A stretch of DNA of 64,000 nucleotides from Tigriopus japonicus (taxonomy: Eukaryota > Arthropoda > Copepoda > Harpacticoida > Harpacticidae). Below, piece after piece: positions 1-11,451 of this stretch. Both the position numbers and the translations under genes were made by a program. The number at the start of each line of letters is the position of its first letter. The first letter of the stretch is position 1. The notes beneath the pieces were generated by a model. The model made no database searches. It was not told where the DNA came from and worked only from the letters and a program-made list of their open reading frames with translations. The stretch covers positions 1,637,077 through 1,701,076 of the forward strand of contig CM021317.1 in the NCBI GenBank assembly GCA_010645155.1, written 5' to 3'.

Positions 1-650
1 CTACAAGAAGGTGGCCGATACATTGTTACAACCGTAAGATCAAGGGCCTTGATATGACAAATCAAAACTTCTACTTCTCCATTCGACATTCGTACATGAC
101 TAAGAAGTAAGTCTTTCCTGACATATAAACATACGCCCCCATGTGGGAAAATGGGATTATCAGGGCATACTCTATCACATCGAACTAGTCTAAAACCAGC
201 TATTGCTACTTCTTCGTCTAAAACTCCTGGACGAAGCCAAGTCTCTGTGATAGAAATGAAGGAGACCTCTCTATCAATGGCTAGCTCCTCCAGTACTTTG
301 ACCTTTGTGCTGTCTTTTTTGGAAATCAGACAATGCACGTTTAAATAGAGCCCTTTTATGGGCTTAAAGTCTTCCGATGGACCAAGTCTATCAGTTCTTG
401 GACCTTCCTGTCTAACCTTAAAAAATCCTGCTTACTAACAAATTTTTGCTCTACAGGAAGGGATTTTTGGGGAGGGGGAGGGGCGACTACATTGGAGTAG
501 GACCTAGGTTGCCCATAGGAAAAAGTGGAAGGAGGAACCGGGTTATGGATATTTGGGAGAAGGGTAGAAATAGGAATAGGTTTTGAGGTGGGGAAAGGGA
601 AATGGGACAAGGAGTTGGGAGGAGGAGGAGGACGAGAACGGGGAGGGGGG
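1..650 (-). mobile_element. Non-LTR retrotransposon fragment (ORF1-like tail and AP-endonuclease start), cut by the window edge
   Basis: Read on the minus strand, about 350 down to 1 is one open frame matching the N-terminal apurinic endonuclease domain of LINE elements. It contains SFISITETWLRPG (the ITETWL core motif), then GFRLVRCDR, GGVCLYVRKDLL and VVTMYRPPS, in the usual order. The frame has no stop and runs off the left edge, so reverse transcriptase would lie outside. Just upstream in transcription, 610-356 is a separate proline-rich frame (FSYGQPRSYSNVV, then a short heptad-like stretch LDRKVQELIDLV) that ends with a stop. That is consistent with the end of an ORF1. The clade cannot be told from this part; CR1/L2-like or Jockey-like are both possible. 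Intact codons over about 115 residues suggest a fairly young copy. Confidence 0.8.
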
Positions 651-759
651 ATGCTAAAAGGATAAAATGTTTGGGGAATTGGTTGGGGATTGGATGCTAA
701 CCTATAACCATATCTAGGAGACCCAGATTTTGCTGGTCTCGGTTTCCTCTGAGTACCTC

Positions 760-1003
760 AAAAGGATTTCTCCCAACAACTTCAATCCGACCCCCAACAG
801 GATTCGAACCTACGCCGTCTGGGGAAGCACTTACACTCGGCACTTTTAAGAACGCGCTAGTACGCGTGGCCACTCTGGCTTCCTTAAAAGGATTTCTCCC
901 GACAGCTTCAATCCGACCCCCAACAGGATTCGAACCTACGCCGTCTGGGGAAGCACTTACACTCGGCACTTTTAAGAACGCGCTAGTACGCGTGGCCACT
1001 CTG
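760..1003 (-). repeat. Tandem pair of tRNA-derived (SINE-like) units, period 126 bp
   Basis: Units 760-885 and 886-1003 are nearly identical, differing by only a few bases near their starts. On the minus strand each carries GGTTCGAATCC, a perfect RNA polymerase III B box, and upstream a tRNA D-arm-like stretch (AGTGGCCACGCG). The spacing and long variable region recall a class II (Leu/Ser) tRNA. The sequence after the T arm cannot pair with any 5' acceptor strand, so this is a tRNA-derived repeat or pseudogene pair rather than a working tRNA. The right copy ends abruptly at AATAATAGG without a poly-A tail. Confidence 0.7.
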
Positions 1004-2275
1004 GAATAATAGGAGCCATGAGCAATGTTTGAAACCCTATAAACATTTTTATGGTACAATCGAACAGGAAAATAACTCGTGAACCAGCCCGGACAAAATC
1101 TAACTGGCTTCTCTGTCCAGATTCAAGGCAAGATTCCGTGTCTGATTTTTTTCGAAATTCTAATGGTTGTAGTGGTGTGTACAAGAAAACCCGGTTTTGA
1201 AAATTACAGCTGAGCAAAAATCCGAAAATGTCCGAAGTTTTAACAATGTCAGTAGAACGTTTCAGAAATTTCAGAAATGATTGTCCGTGATGTCCAATGA
1301 TTGTTTTTCACACTCATGTTCATATTCATATTGATTTTGGTATGAACTTCAAAAAAACCAATTTCAAGTTCTTTGGAAGCTTTGAATGTACTTTTTTTTC
1401 GTTATTTTCACTTTTTCTCAAATTCTCGAGAATTCTCGAGAATTGAAATTTTCGAGAAAATCGTCAGCCCTACTCCTGAATGACCAATGTATTTGAAAAA
1501 AAATTGCGGATGAATCGACTGCTTGAATTAAGTTTCAACTTCGAAATTTGCTGAAGGACCAGACTTTCTATTTGACCAGTTTTTGTATGTGCTGTTTTCC
1601 ATTTTCCATGGATCAGCCCTTCTAAGAAATTAGAATTATTAAGCATGTATAGAAACTTACAAGACTTCCCACCCTTTTTGCTCTGACAACCGTAAAAAGG
1701 TGTGATATCGATCTGAGAAAGTACGCATCGAGCAAGCACTATTCAAAACTCTGTTGCAGGGGAACCTCATCCGTCACTTGCAGAGGTCATTATCCCGCTT
1801 TAACCGAAATAATGTTAATAATTCAAGATACGCACAGAATAAGTATTTTTTCCCAAGCAAGGGCGTTCTTTTCTAAGACTTGTACATGTAGGTCTATTGT
1901 GATGAGAGGTCACAAGTGTGTTACGCCAAGGACCCGGATTAATATTTGTGTGTCCTTTACGTCAAGAACAGTGGAGTTTGGAGTATTATTTCTGGGATAG
2001 TGTCCCCATTCTGGTCAAAAAGAAGAGTCAATGGCTTGGCAATGACTCCTCCTCACCATCTTTATTACCGCAAAGAGAGACCCAGCAATTCCCAAGAAGC
2101 AATCAAGGACCTCAATCACCAACATTCAAAAGCACCATCACAAGGGGAAAGAATTAGAAGTTTCCTTTTGGATAGAAATAGTATGCTTGAGTTTCTAAGG
2201 ATCAGATATTTTTCATAGTATCAAAAAGGAGTAAAAAATGCAAGGGAAGGGTAAGAAAGGTTGCGTGTGTAATCC
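1004..2275. other. Intergenic stretch with no supported gene
   Basis: No conserved coding frame was found on either strand. A 24 bp perfect palindrome made of two AATTCTCGAG units lies at 1421-1444. On the minus strand an AATAAA hexamer (plus-strand TTTATT at 2061-2066) lies about 210 bases past the nucleoside hydrolase stop and may be its polyadenylation signal; this is tentative. Confidence 0.5.
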
Positions 2276-5200
2276 TTATTCCGTTCCGTTGGTTTGTCCA
2301 AAAGCGCGGAGAAGCAGATTCTTGAGAACAGTCTCGTCCACGCGTTCAATAATGGTTACATTTGAATTGAACTGAGGGCCATTGCAAATGGCATGTCGTT
2401 GCTCCATGACCATTAAACCTTTAGTGTGGAGACCTGACAACTCAATGGTGGCCTAGGATAAAGAATCAAAGGCATATCATAAGTTGAAATCTCACGACAA
2501 TTCTCAAGGAACAACTTCTTCTTTTACCCAATGTCTTTTGGTTTTAGTCATGACCCTGACGTCCAAGGCTGCAGCCATGGCTAATTGGTCGCACATGATA
2601 AAGTGATCCGGATGGAAGGTGTAATTGTCGTACCAAACTTTCTCCAAAGCGTTCATCATCTTGGCTTGAGGAGTGTCAATCTTACCCAAGCAATTCAATC
2701 GCCAATCCTAAAAAAGAGACTGCTTAGAGGCGGTTCAGGTAGAAATCTTAGTTATATTGGCTTACCATATCCACTTTGCAATATTTGTAGCATAGTTCCC
2801 ATGTAGCTATGTAAGTAGGGCATTTGTTCATATTCAAGACCACAAAGGCTGCCTCAGGATCGACGTAGAAGTTAAACTCCGCTGACATGGACACATTACC
2901 CACGCCTTCGCAATTTCCGCCCATGATAAAAATCTCTTTGATTTGACTCGTGATATCCGGGCAGAGTTTGAATGCTAAGGCCACGTTGGTCAGAGGCCCC
3001 AGAGCCACCAGAGTGACTTCGCCTGCATCATTTGACCATTGATTGACTTTCTTCCATTAATCACTAATTTTGTTAGTTTCTAAATACCTGGGTTCTCGTG
3101 AATATGTCGGCAAATGGCTAAGACGGCGCCTTCCTCTTGGACCCTGGTCTCATCGGGGGTCGTATCGAAATGGACGTCGTTAAATCCATCGATTCCGTGG
3201 TAGCCCTCGGCATCTTTTGGAGCCAAAACCAAGGCGCTCTCACTTCCCCTGTGAACTGGAATCTGAAGAGAAATTTAGATTGTGTTTCATGAAAAAAAAA
3301 TATCGTCAAGGTCTCTTGGATTTAATATCATATATTTTAACTTCTCTATACATTTCTGTTCATCGCACGCTAAGTTCATGAAATTCATGAAATTGAATGT
3401 AAGTTAAAATAATAAGTGGAAACAGTCGGTCTTTGTTTCATCAAAACACTTGGCAAGCGCCTTGGCAAATAAAGAAGTGGAACATTGGTTGCCTTTGATT
3501 TACTTATTTAATTCTGTCTTGCAGAGCAAAATTCAGCCCCTTTGGGTTGTAAACATGTCGAATTTGCAGTGACGAATAATTTGTAATGACAAATTGCGCG
3601 ACATCAATCATTTGATCTAGTTTTCCAACAATTTTGAATGAAGTCGGCATGTTGGGAAACGTAGCACATTTCTAGAGCTAGATCGTGCATTTCAAATCCA
3701 TACACTTACATGTGAGTTCTCAAGTGCATTGTTGAGATTCTGAAAGAGTACATTTTGAGCCAAAAGTTGTTGGAATGCGCACTGCCACCACGATTGCGTC
3801 ACTTTCCTTGACTTAATTTTTGTGCTCTTACTCCGCTTTACTTTGGTTATTTGTGTCTAATCCAGGAAATGCTCGAAAGTTGATAAGTTCTCATGATAAA
3901 TAATCGTAATTAAATGATCAGTCAGCAATGAAGAACAAAAACATACAACCTCAAAGGATTGTGAAACAAAAATTATGTTCCGTTGTGTCCAATGCGCACT
4001 GAAAAGTTTGAGAACGGAGGGGAGTTTTTTAAACGTCCTACCTCGGGGATGACTCCTATTTAGCATAACTTTAGGAATAGCGGAGCTGTTGCGTTCAATT
4101 TGGCTAGTTCATTGATAAATTTACGGTCAGACTGTAAAATTCACTTCGTAAGCACAAGTCAGCGAAAAGCGGGTTTCATTAAGAAAACAAGCACAATTTG
4201 GCCTCATCCAGTTTATTTTCGCGAAACTTTCCTCAAAATATCCCTCAAATCTGCTGATGTTGAAGACTTACATTTATTCAAATGAAATCTTTGAATTTTA
4301 CTCAAGTAGTTAATATAATCCACAAGTGAATTTTTGAAAAAAAAACATTTTCAACTACTTCAGGCTAGAGGTTGGCGCACTAAACCAAACACCATTGAAT
4401 TTCCCGCCTAAATATTTGGTTGTTTCGTAGATGTATCCACTTTGTTCGTCCCTTAGATCAAATATAATCACTAGATAACGTGCAAGCTTTAGTCAGGCTG
4501 ATTTGGCAAGCAGGGGGGCGGAATGCGTTGAACTCATGAGGAAAATGTCTCCCTCACAACTGTTGAGCGGACAGTTAGTGTGACCAAACATGCGAATCAA
4601 GACCAACTTTTCAAAACTCGTTCTTGAACCCACAAGTTAGTTTATGTTCATATACGCATTGATTGGAATAACCCCACACAAGGACTCTTGAGCAAGGAAA
4701 CGACACGACATTTTGGTCCCACCAAGTTAAGCCATTGAATGCAACTCTGCAGATCACTCAAGACTCCAATTTTCATACTTTTACCCATTCCAAAAGCATA
4801 AAATAAATTCATATGATAGCATTTGGTATACAAAAATGTATTTTAGTTTTAATTTGTTGTATTTTAGGCAAAAATGTAATGCACAAGTTCAGTTTTGCAA
4901 GAATAAAGGTTGAACAAAATATCCCTTTCTTTGCAATTTTTGCCATTTTTCTTTATATTGAATAGAAAATATGTAATTTCAAACACTATTAGATTGAACA
5001 TAAATAAGGGATAGTATTTAAGTGGTTCACAACTAATGTTATTAATAAATACATAACCTAATTTATGTTCCCATTTAGAGTCATAAATGATATTAGGTAA
5101 GACTTGACATTTTTGAAAATTGAACTATGATGCTACAGCTTTCTTGTCTTTTCCAAGATGGTCTGAGGATCTACAGAACTTTCTATTGGCATGGAGAAAA

Positions 5201-8200
5201 AGGTGTTTTCAAGAAAATATTCAGTATTGAAATTGTATCAGTCAATGGGTAAAAGAGACCTCAAATGTAAATATAGGAAGTCTTGATGGCTGCTTGGATA
5301 TTTTATGTTTGTTTAACTCATTGGACACTCATGAATTAGGTACCTTAGTAGTATTTAAAATGGCAGAAACCCTTTATCCATGGATGCTGGTTTGTCTTGG
5401 AGATGAACCCTGTGAGAACTTTCAGGTCTTGCTCTTAAACAAAACTTGGAAAGGAACTGGTTTTTCTTGTTGTATTGTTGAGTAGCAATAGTTCGTCATT
5501 GCTCCTCTATTCTTTCTGAGTCACAAGCACAATTGTTTTCTTAAAATTTAGAGATCATTGGGCACTGACAAACAATTTCTTGACTAACTGATGGCATTGT
5601 ACCATTGCTTAAATTAAGGGTGTGCAAACTTATTTAGCAGTGGGCCAAATTGGCCCACTTTTTGGCGCTCGCCGCGGGCCACACCATCCAGAACGACAAA
5701 TAATTTCTAGTATAAAATTCTACAATCTTCCCTACCGTAACTACGGGCCACAGTCTATTGAAAATGACAGATCCTCTCGCGGGCCACGCGAAATAAGCCC
5801 GCGGGCCAGGGTTTGCACACCCCTGATCTAAATGATTCAAAAAGCAAAGTGTGTTCCTTATTGTGTGCAAGTTTTCATGAGCATGCTGATGTGTCTGAAG
5901 ACTGGAAGTGAATTCACATACCTTTTACACCTAACTAAGTGAGACAGTGTAATAGGGCCAATGTGAAAAACACTAGGGTTTGAAATTCTTGTTAAATTTG
6001 AAATAATTTTTGTTTGGAAAATAGCTGTTACTTCAATTCTTGATCTTCCATGATAAAGACCTACTTGTGTCCAATTGCTTCTTGGATTCCAATGAAAAGC
6101 AAAGCTCTGAATAAAAATATCACATAAGTAACTAAACACCTCAAGAAGATAATCTCTTTCAAGTGCATACCTATGACTTTTTCTAAAGTTGTGATATCAA
6201 AATGTGGTTCTGATTGTGTGCAAGTTTCATGAGCATGCTCAAGTGTCTGAAAGCTGTAAGTGATTTTTACATGTCTTTATGGAAAGTGGTATCTCTTAAC
6301 ATTAGAGGCATGAAAGGTTAAGGCAATCCAAACTAAAAAATCAGGTCTGAACTTCACATAGTGTCAAAATAAGTGTTGTGGTAAAGAATGAACGAAATTG
6401 CAGAATAGAAATTATGAATTTGATTCAAACAATGAATTTATTAGAAAATGTGTCATAAGTAGGGACGCGCAGAAAGTGCAAATAATCTTACCCTTTTAGT
6501 TATCAAAAGTTGCAAAAAAATGTGCCCAAAAGTGCAAAACAAAGTGCAGAAAAATGCTGAAAGTGCAAATAAATGTCAAAAAAGAGCAAATAAATGTCGA
6601 TAAAAGAGCAAATAAATGTCGATAAAAGAGCAAATAAATGTCAAAAAGAGCAAATAAGTGTCAAGAATGAGCATATAAATGACAAAAAAGAGCAAATAAG
6701 TGTCAAAAAAGAGCAAATAAATGTCAAAAAAGAGCAAATAACTTGCATTTGGACTTAAAACGTCATTCATGGAGTACCCACGGCTCCTAATTTAGCAGGA
6801 GAAGTCATTTACAAGTTCGAAAGACATTTGAGACTAGTTTGAGGTGAAGAGGCAATGCTGCACAAGTAAAAGAGTTCTATTTATTAGGTCACTAGCAAAA
6901 AGGATGTAAAGTCATGAAAAATAATCTTGTCAACAATCTTCTGAATTTTCATTCCTAAGGTGGTCTCGTGGATGTATGTACCTAAAATATTGTCGAAATA
7001 TATTTAGCATTTGTTTTATTTGGCTTTACAACACTCCGTTTTTGTCCTTCAAGTTGTTCAAAAATAGACATTGAAAATTGAACAGAAAAATACCCACGTG
7101 TGCCTAACAATTGGATCAAAGAAAATAGTCTTAAATGTGTTTTAAGCATGTTTTTAGTGACATTAATTCAATATTTGACCCATGGCCTAGTTACCAGAAC
7201 TCAATTTCAAACGTGGCATTCATTGTCTCATCACATCAAAACTGTTCAAAAATACTTTTGGAACTTAAAAGTAATATCTCCAAGTCAATTAAACAATGTG
7301 TACTGCTACATTGATGTATCCTTAGCTTGATGATTTTAAGTTAAAACGGCCTTTTTTTAGAAATAGCGATCTTTGTAGGCAGCAAACCTAATTCTGCAAT
7401 CTATATTGTTAGTAGATACTTCCATTACCAAAGCATGAGTTTCTTTAGGTTTGCTATTTGTTGCTTGCATGCAATGAGATTCTTTTGTCTAATCTTTAGT
7501 TTAGTAAACAGGATGTTATAGTTAAAGCCAAGATGGTGAATAAAGTGTGAGGTTTGCGTCTGAAATGCACATATTTCTTCAAGGTGCTAAGAATGGTTGA
7601 TTGCAAATGTTTTTCAACTAGTTCAAAATTTGATCTTGAAACTAAAAATTCTTTCAAAAGCCACTACATTTTCTTAACAATTTGTCAACTTTGGCCAAAA
7701 ACGTAAATAAAAAGTGCAAATAAAGGTGAAAAGTGCAAAAGTGCAGAAAAATGGGTTTATGTTACCAAAAATCTTTTTACACTATTTGCCCGTCCCTACT
7801 TATCATGTTGTAAATATCAATAGTCAATTCAAAGACTATGTACTCACAATAGTTTGAACCAATCAAGCACTTGCAACAATGTACATATGATTAATTGAGG
7901 AATGCATTTCTAGCTACCCATTAGAAAATATTCCAATACAAACTTTAAGTCAAGTTTTGTTCATTTGAAACATCTTCACATGATCATTGGTTTGAAAATC
8001 TTTTGCCAATAAGTAGACCCCACAAGTTGTTTTTACAAGTGTCCTAAACACTGACAAAATCATTAGCAAGAGTATCAACTTAAACAGAAGTAATTCTGGA
8101 GTGTCATCTACACAGTTTACAATATGATTGTATAACTTACTTTTAGACCATTTGTGCATGAATAGTTGAACCAGTCATGCACTTTTAATTCTTACATGGT

Positions 8201-9127
8201 CCTTTGGTTTGAAAAGAAATGTTTCATTCATTACTTTAAGGAATTATTCCAGCACTTAAGTTGCATTTTGATCAGCCTGCTCTTGGTCAGGCAAAATCAA
8301 ATCTGGCTTCCGACCAACGTCCATATCTCTAGAGGTCCATGCCGTATCTAATCAAATTCATCGGTCTTTTCCGTCCCATTTGGGCCAAAGGTACAATAGT
8401 TCTTAGTAGGCCTCACTGAAATGTCCTGAAAGTGCGCATGTAACGGTCTTTGACCTTTGCATATTTAGTGAACTCTTGTGAGGCTAATGATTTCTCCTCA
8501 TTATGTCGTCAAGACGCTGTATCCTATTTTGCACTTAGCAACTTCTTGCATGAAGGCCACGAACATCATTTTGATTTAAAAAACGAGTTGGGTGCTTTAC
8601 AACACAAACCAACTGACATTGTAGACATTTTGTCACCCTTAAAATAATAGCAAGCTCTTGCTCGAAAACATGACTAAAGTCGTACTTTTCTTCATAGACG
8701 ATCACGCATCAAAAAATGGATGTACGAATCGATATCCTTTTCCTCTAAAGGTTTGTTCCCTTGACAAAAAATCAGCACCAATAGACAACGGCCAGTAGGC
8801 TTTAAGTTGGTGTTAATTTGAAATGGTCCAACTTTTCTTACCACACCCTTTAGATAAGGCACAGTCTCCAATCCTCCAAAAGCCATTTTCCTCTCTTGAA
8901 TAATTGAACAATCAAAGTTGGGATCTACAGTAACTCACATCTGGACAGCCGCCTGCATCCAAGGTTCGAAGGATGTTGGTGAGCACATTATCGACCTTGG
9001 TATTCCCATTGACAGCTGTAATGGCCAGGATCTCGATTTCTTTGCGTTTGTGGGCATCAATGGCCATCAAAAGGGCCATAGCATCGTCAACGCCCGCATC
9101 ACAGTCGATAATAAACTTTTGCGTCAT
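2276..9127 (-). CDS. Inosine-uridine preferring nucleoside hydrolase, complete, 5 exons, 325 aa
   Basis: Exons in transcript order: 9127-8939, 3262-3088, 3022-2766, 2707-2528, 2452-2276. They total 978 bases, all in phase, with GT/AG at every junction. The family hydrolyses the N-glycosidic bond of ribonucleosides to free base plus ribose. Exon 1 opens with the calcium-binding motif FIIDCDAGVDDAMAL (Asp8, Asp10, Asp15). Exon 2 begins IPVHRGSESAL and contains GYHGIDGFNDV. Exon 3 has VALGPLTNVALA, IFIMGGN and AEFNFYVDPEAA, all family signatures. Exon 4 has FIMCDQLAMAAALD, the C-terminal Ca/base-site block. Here Cys246 precedes the Asp where many family members have His. The length fits the usual 310-330. 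The start chosen is the ATG at 9127. An in-frame ATG at 9286 would add 53 residues beginning MRVRKFLFSFSSQTSF, rich in Arg/Ser/Phe without acids, resembling a targeting peptide. Intron 1 (5.7 kb) holds transposons. Salvage role inferred from family. Confidence 0.96.
4463..4622. repeat. Dispersed repeat, inverted relative to a copy near 21700-21880
   Basis: The stretch includes GCAAGCTTTAGTCAGGCTGA, then TTGGCAAGCAGGGGGGCGGA and AACTGTTGAGCGGACAGTTA. The reverse complement of 21700-21880 shows the same order of words with moderate divergence (GCGGAAC, TTGAATTTGTGAGGAAAATG, AACTGTTGAGCGGACAGTTG). No terminal repeats or coding capacity are evident, so the element class is unknown. Confidence 0.65.
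5615..5825. mobile_element. Small hAT-type MITE, 211 bp
   Basis: The right end reads GTTTGCACACCCCTG and the left end TAAGGGTGTGCAAAC, giving terminal inverted repeats of the CAGGGGTGTGCAAAC type common in hAT elements. The interior is GC-rich with repeated GCGGGCCAC / GGCCCAC words. Flanking octamers GCTTAAAT and ATCTAAAT match at 5 of 8 positions, a weak trace of an 8 bp target duplication. There is no coding capacity. Confidence 0.7.
6460..7798 (+). mobile_element. Non-autonomous hAT-like element, copy 1 (1,339 bp)
   Basis: The element begins TAGGGACGCGCAGAAAGTGC and ends ATTTGCCCGTCCCTA. A second copy lies in opposite orientation at 53492-54751 and matches it along its whole length apart from the minisatellite. 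No transposase reading frame exists, so it would depend on enzymes supplied elsewhere. Flanks here (GTCATAAG left, CTTATCAT right) do not form a clean direct repeat; copy 2 has a perfect one. It lies inside intron 1 of the nucleoside hydrolase. Confidence 0.85.
6565..6745. repeat. Minisatellite of about 20 bp period inside the hAT-like element
   Basis: Degenerate tandem units of the form AGAGCAAATAAATGTCAAAA, some with GATAAA in place of AAAAA, repeat about nine times. The other copy of the element has a shorter array at about 54545-54660, so the array has expanded or contracted since the copies separated. The units are back to back with no unique spacers, so this is not a CRISPR array. Confidence 0.8.
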
Positions 9128-9502
9128 GTTCTTGGGTTTGTGGTCACTCCCAAAGGATGATGATGATGAGATCCTTCTAGTTGGCAAACTGAATTCCTGA
9201 CGCCGGAGATGAGCACATCTTGGCCGTGATGTGAGATAAAAACTCGTTTGAGAGGAGAATGAAAACAAGAACTTTCTCACTCGCATGATGCAAGCAAGGG
9301 CCACTTGCTCATTGCTCGAGGAAGACTTAACTTCTGAGGGGTGCACGTACTACATTCACTGACTCTACTTTTTGTGAGTGGTCACCGCCCCAAAGAACGA
9401 TCGGTTAAGGTACCCTTCTTTGAAGAATGAGTTCGAGTGTTCTATGGTAGGTTGGGTGAATTGGACTTTTTCCGTAGTTTTCACTCTACTGGGCCCTTAT
9501 CT

Positions 9503-9930
9503 AATCGATAGATCAAGAACCACTGAATTTCTCTGGACTGAGAGGCTAACGAGAGGAATCGTGATTCAATTCAATTACGTTCTTCTGCAAATGAGACCTT
9601 GCTTGTATTGATAAGAATACGTATTTCACTTTTCAACTCAATCGAATGTCGGAGTCAAAAGTTATGCTCACTCAAAGTTCAGTGCAAATCCTACCGAGAA
9701 TGAATGATCTAGCCCTTTAGAGTAATCGCTTTACCACAAAAGGGCAAGTTGATTCATTCTATGCTCTCTTCAGTACATAAGTCTGAGAAGGCATAACTTT
9801 TCACTCCGGCATTCGATTGGGCTGAAATTTGAAAAACTTGTTCTTCTCATTGCAAGCCAGATCTCATTTGCAGAATGGTTCGTTTCTGCTGGAAATCATA
9901 ATTCTCATTGCTAAGTAAGAAATGAGATAA
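9503..9930. mobile_element. Foldback MITE, copy 1 (partner at 25253-25680)
   Basis: The two copies share long stretches such as CAATCGAATGTCGGAGTCAA and ACCACAAAAGGGCAAGTT. Within each copy the halves are inverted repeats: CAATCGAATGTCGGAGTCAA on the left answers TCACTCCGGCATTCGATTG on the right, and AATGAGACCTTGC answers GCAAGCCAGATCTCATT. The whole unit of about 420 bp can fold into a long imperfect hairpin. It has no coding capacity. The transposon superfamily is unknown. Confidence 0.75.
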
Positions 9931-10543
9931 ACGTATGAAAGGATGGTGTGACTATTTTGTTACCTGCCCAAAAGTCCGTGAAAGAAAATCAAAAACAATT
10001 GTGGGATACCACCCAAATTTCACTTCTTCTATCCAACGTTCACGCCTTGATGAATCACGTCCACGGAAGCCGCCAGAAAGTGGCCGGTAGCACACCCTAG
10101 GTCATCAGACCAATGAGACAAAGTGCGACAAAATCCCACATGGGCGATCAAACTTGCAATTGGTGAAGGAAGCCGATATTTCGAAAACTGCCATTTAGAG
10201 ATTGGTCAAAAATAGCTTGATATGTTCGTCCAGAGCAACTGCTGCATGATAGTTTTTGAATTATCGACTTTCTTTGTTAATTTTCGGATCGCTATGATAG
10301 GATTTTGCCTCATTTTGTATTTCACTAATCTGATGAGCTTTGGTGTGCAAATTGACCATGGACGACCATTTTTAACTCCCTTGGATGTGGTTGATCAAGG
10401 TATGAACGTTAAATACATGGTGCCAGCCAGGTGGCTTCCCACATCTGTTGTAATAGGATTTTAAATATCTCATTTTCTAGTAAATAAACTGAGCATATTA
10501 TCAACCAAGTGTAAGCAGAGGTATCAAGACTTACAAAATAGAT

Positions 10544-10783
10544 CATGGGTTGGCAACGACGTTTGGGTCAAGGCCCACCAAATTTGATTACGTTGTCAGG
10601 GGCCCACCAAATAGACTTTGTTAGGTTCAGGGGCCCACAAATTAACGATCAAAGAGCTTTGGGCCCACAAATACAACACTATGGATGTCTCGCGAGCCCA
10701 CTATTTTGGACTTTCCCAATAGCTCCTGGGCCTGCATATGACCACCTTTGGGCCCACCGCGGGCCACCGGTTGCCTACCCCTG
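10544..10783. mobile_element. hAT-type MITE, 240 bp
   Basis: The ends are CATGGGTTGGCAAC and GGTTGCCTACCCCTG, imperfect inverted repeats of the CAGGGGTAGGCAACC type. Flanking octamers AAATAGAT and ATATTGAT match at 6 of 8 positions, as expected for an aged hAT target duplication. The interior carries many GGGCCCAC words. The element split apart at 21980-23645 is a relative in opposite orientation. Confidence 0.8.
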
Positions 10784-10794
10784 ATATTGATCGC

Positions 10795-10960
10795 TTCCAT
10801 GGACCTAGAATCATTGATTGGACGCTTAAAAACTTGGTTTCACCAAAATGGACTGGGCAACTCAGCACAACTAACGACCCTATTTTGCCACTAGTGGGAT
10901 GATTTTAAACGCTACATTGAAGCAACCTTTGTCATGGCCCATTGGTTATACGAGTTTTTG
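10795..10960. repeat. Dispersed repeat, related to 13780-13965
   Basis: Both copies contain CCAAAATGG followed by GGCAACTCAGCACA or AGCAACTCAGCACA, a CTAGTGGGATGAT or CTAGCGGTATGAT block, and GCAACC with CAT and CCC(A/G)TTGG. The second copy lies in an intron of the metalloprotease gene. Their nature is unknown; they are about three-quarters identical by eye. Confidence 0.6.
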
Positions 10961-11451
10961 GGCGAGCAGCAAACCAGTCAAACCCTCCTTTCACTTCCAT
11001 TCACTTAAAAAAAAATATTCACAAACCAGTTTCGTTTACATCGTCTCAGAGTCGATAGGCAAATGATTACAAGCAGGCATTAAAACAGTAAAAATAATCT
11101 TTAATGGTTCTCACAAAATGATTATTGAAAACTTTTGCATTTTATGGAACTTACAATATTTACTAAAAATTCGTTTTCGCCCGCACTTCGATATTTTGAC
11201 ACTATACTTATAAAACACATCGTTAATCTATACACATGAATTTGATTGAAATGAGATGATTTATCTAATGATTTTACAATTACAAGCAAATTTCTGTACT
11301 GTTTCTTGCATTTGATGCTTGATTACAAATTGATTGCAAAGACGAAAATAAGACAAGGAAGGACATATCCTATGATACGTATTTCTAATTATATAAGTAA
11401 TACTTTCAAATCGTTGTCTAATATGTTGGTAAGAGGAACTCCATTCATACT

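Larger units (their letters stand above)
3263..8938. other. Intron 1 of the nucleoside hydrolase gene, filled with repeats
   Basis: 5,676 bases separate exon 1 from exon 2. The intron contains a dispersed repeat (4463-4622), a small hAT-type MITE (5615-5825) and a 1.34 kb hAT-like element (6460-7798). The rest is AT-rich sequence with no coding signature. One minus-strand open frame at 8886-8692 (64 codons, begins MAFGGLETVPYL) sits 52 bases past the exon 1 donor. I recognise no family in it and do not call it a gene. Confidence 0.75.
9128..11451. other. Intergenic region between the nucleoside hydrolase 5' end and the metalloprotease 3' end
   Basis: No gene is supported. It contains a foldback element (9503-9930), a hAT-type MITE (10544-10783) and a dispersed repeat (about 10795-10960). 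The nucleoside hydrolase promoter should lie just right of 9127, but no TATA box or initiator could be assigned with confidence. Confidence 0.6.

Noticed and set aside
760..1003. Functional tRNA genes
   Set aside because: The T arm and B box are present, but no acceptor stem can form and the D and anticodon arms are irregular.
6565..6745. Regular repeats that might suggest a CRISPR array
   Set aside because: Units are about 20 bp, contiguous and degenerate, without spacers, and the genome is eukaryotic. It is a minisatellite.
7100..7330. A 76-codon frame in hAT-like copy 1 that is also open in copy 2 (54195-53971)
   Set aside because: Differences between the two copies are mostly amino-acid changing, and no domain is recognisable. 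Openness is explained by the high similarity of the copies.
8692..8886. Minus-strand frame of 64 codons just past the nucleoside hydrolase exon 1
   Set aside because: It is not in phase with the gene and lies inside the intron. No family is recognised and there is no second exon. Left as an unassigned frame.
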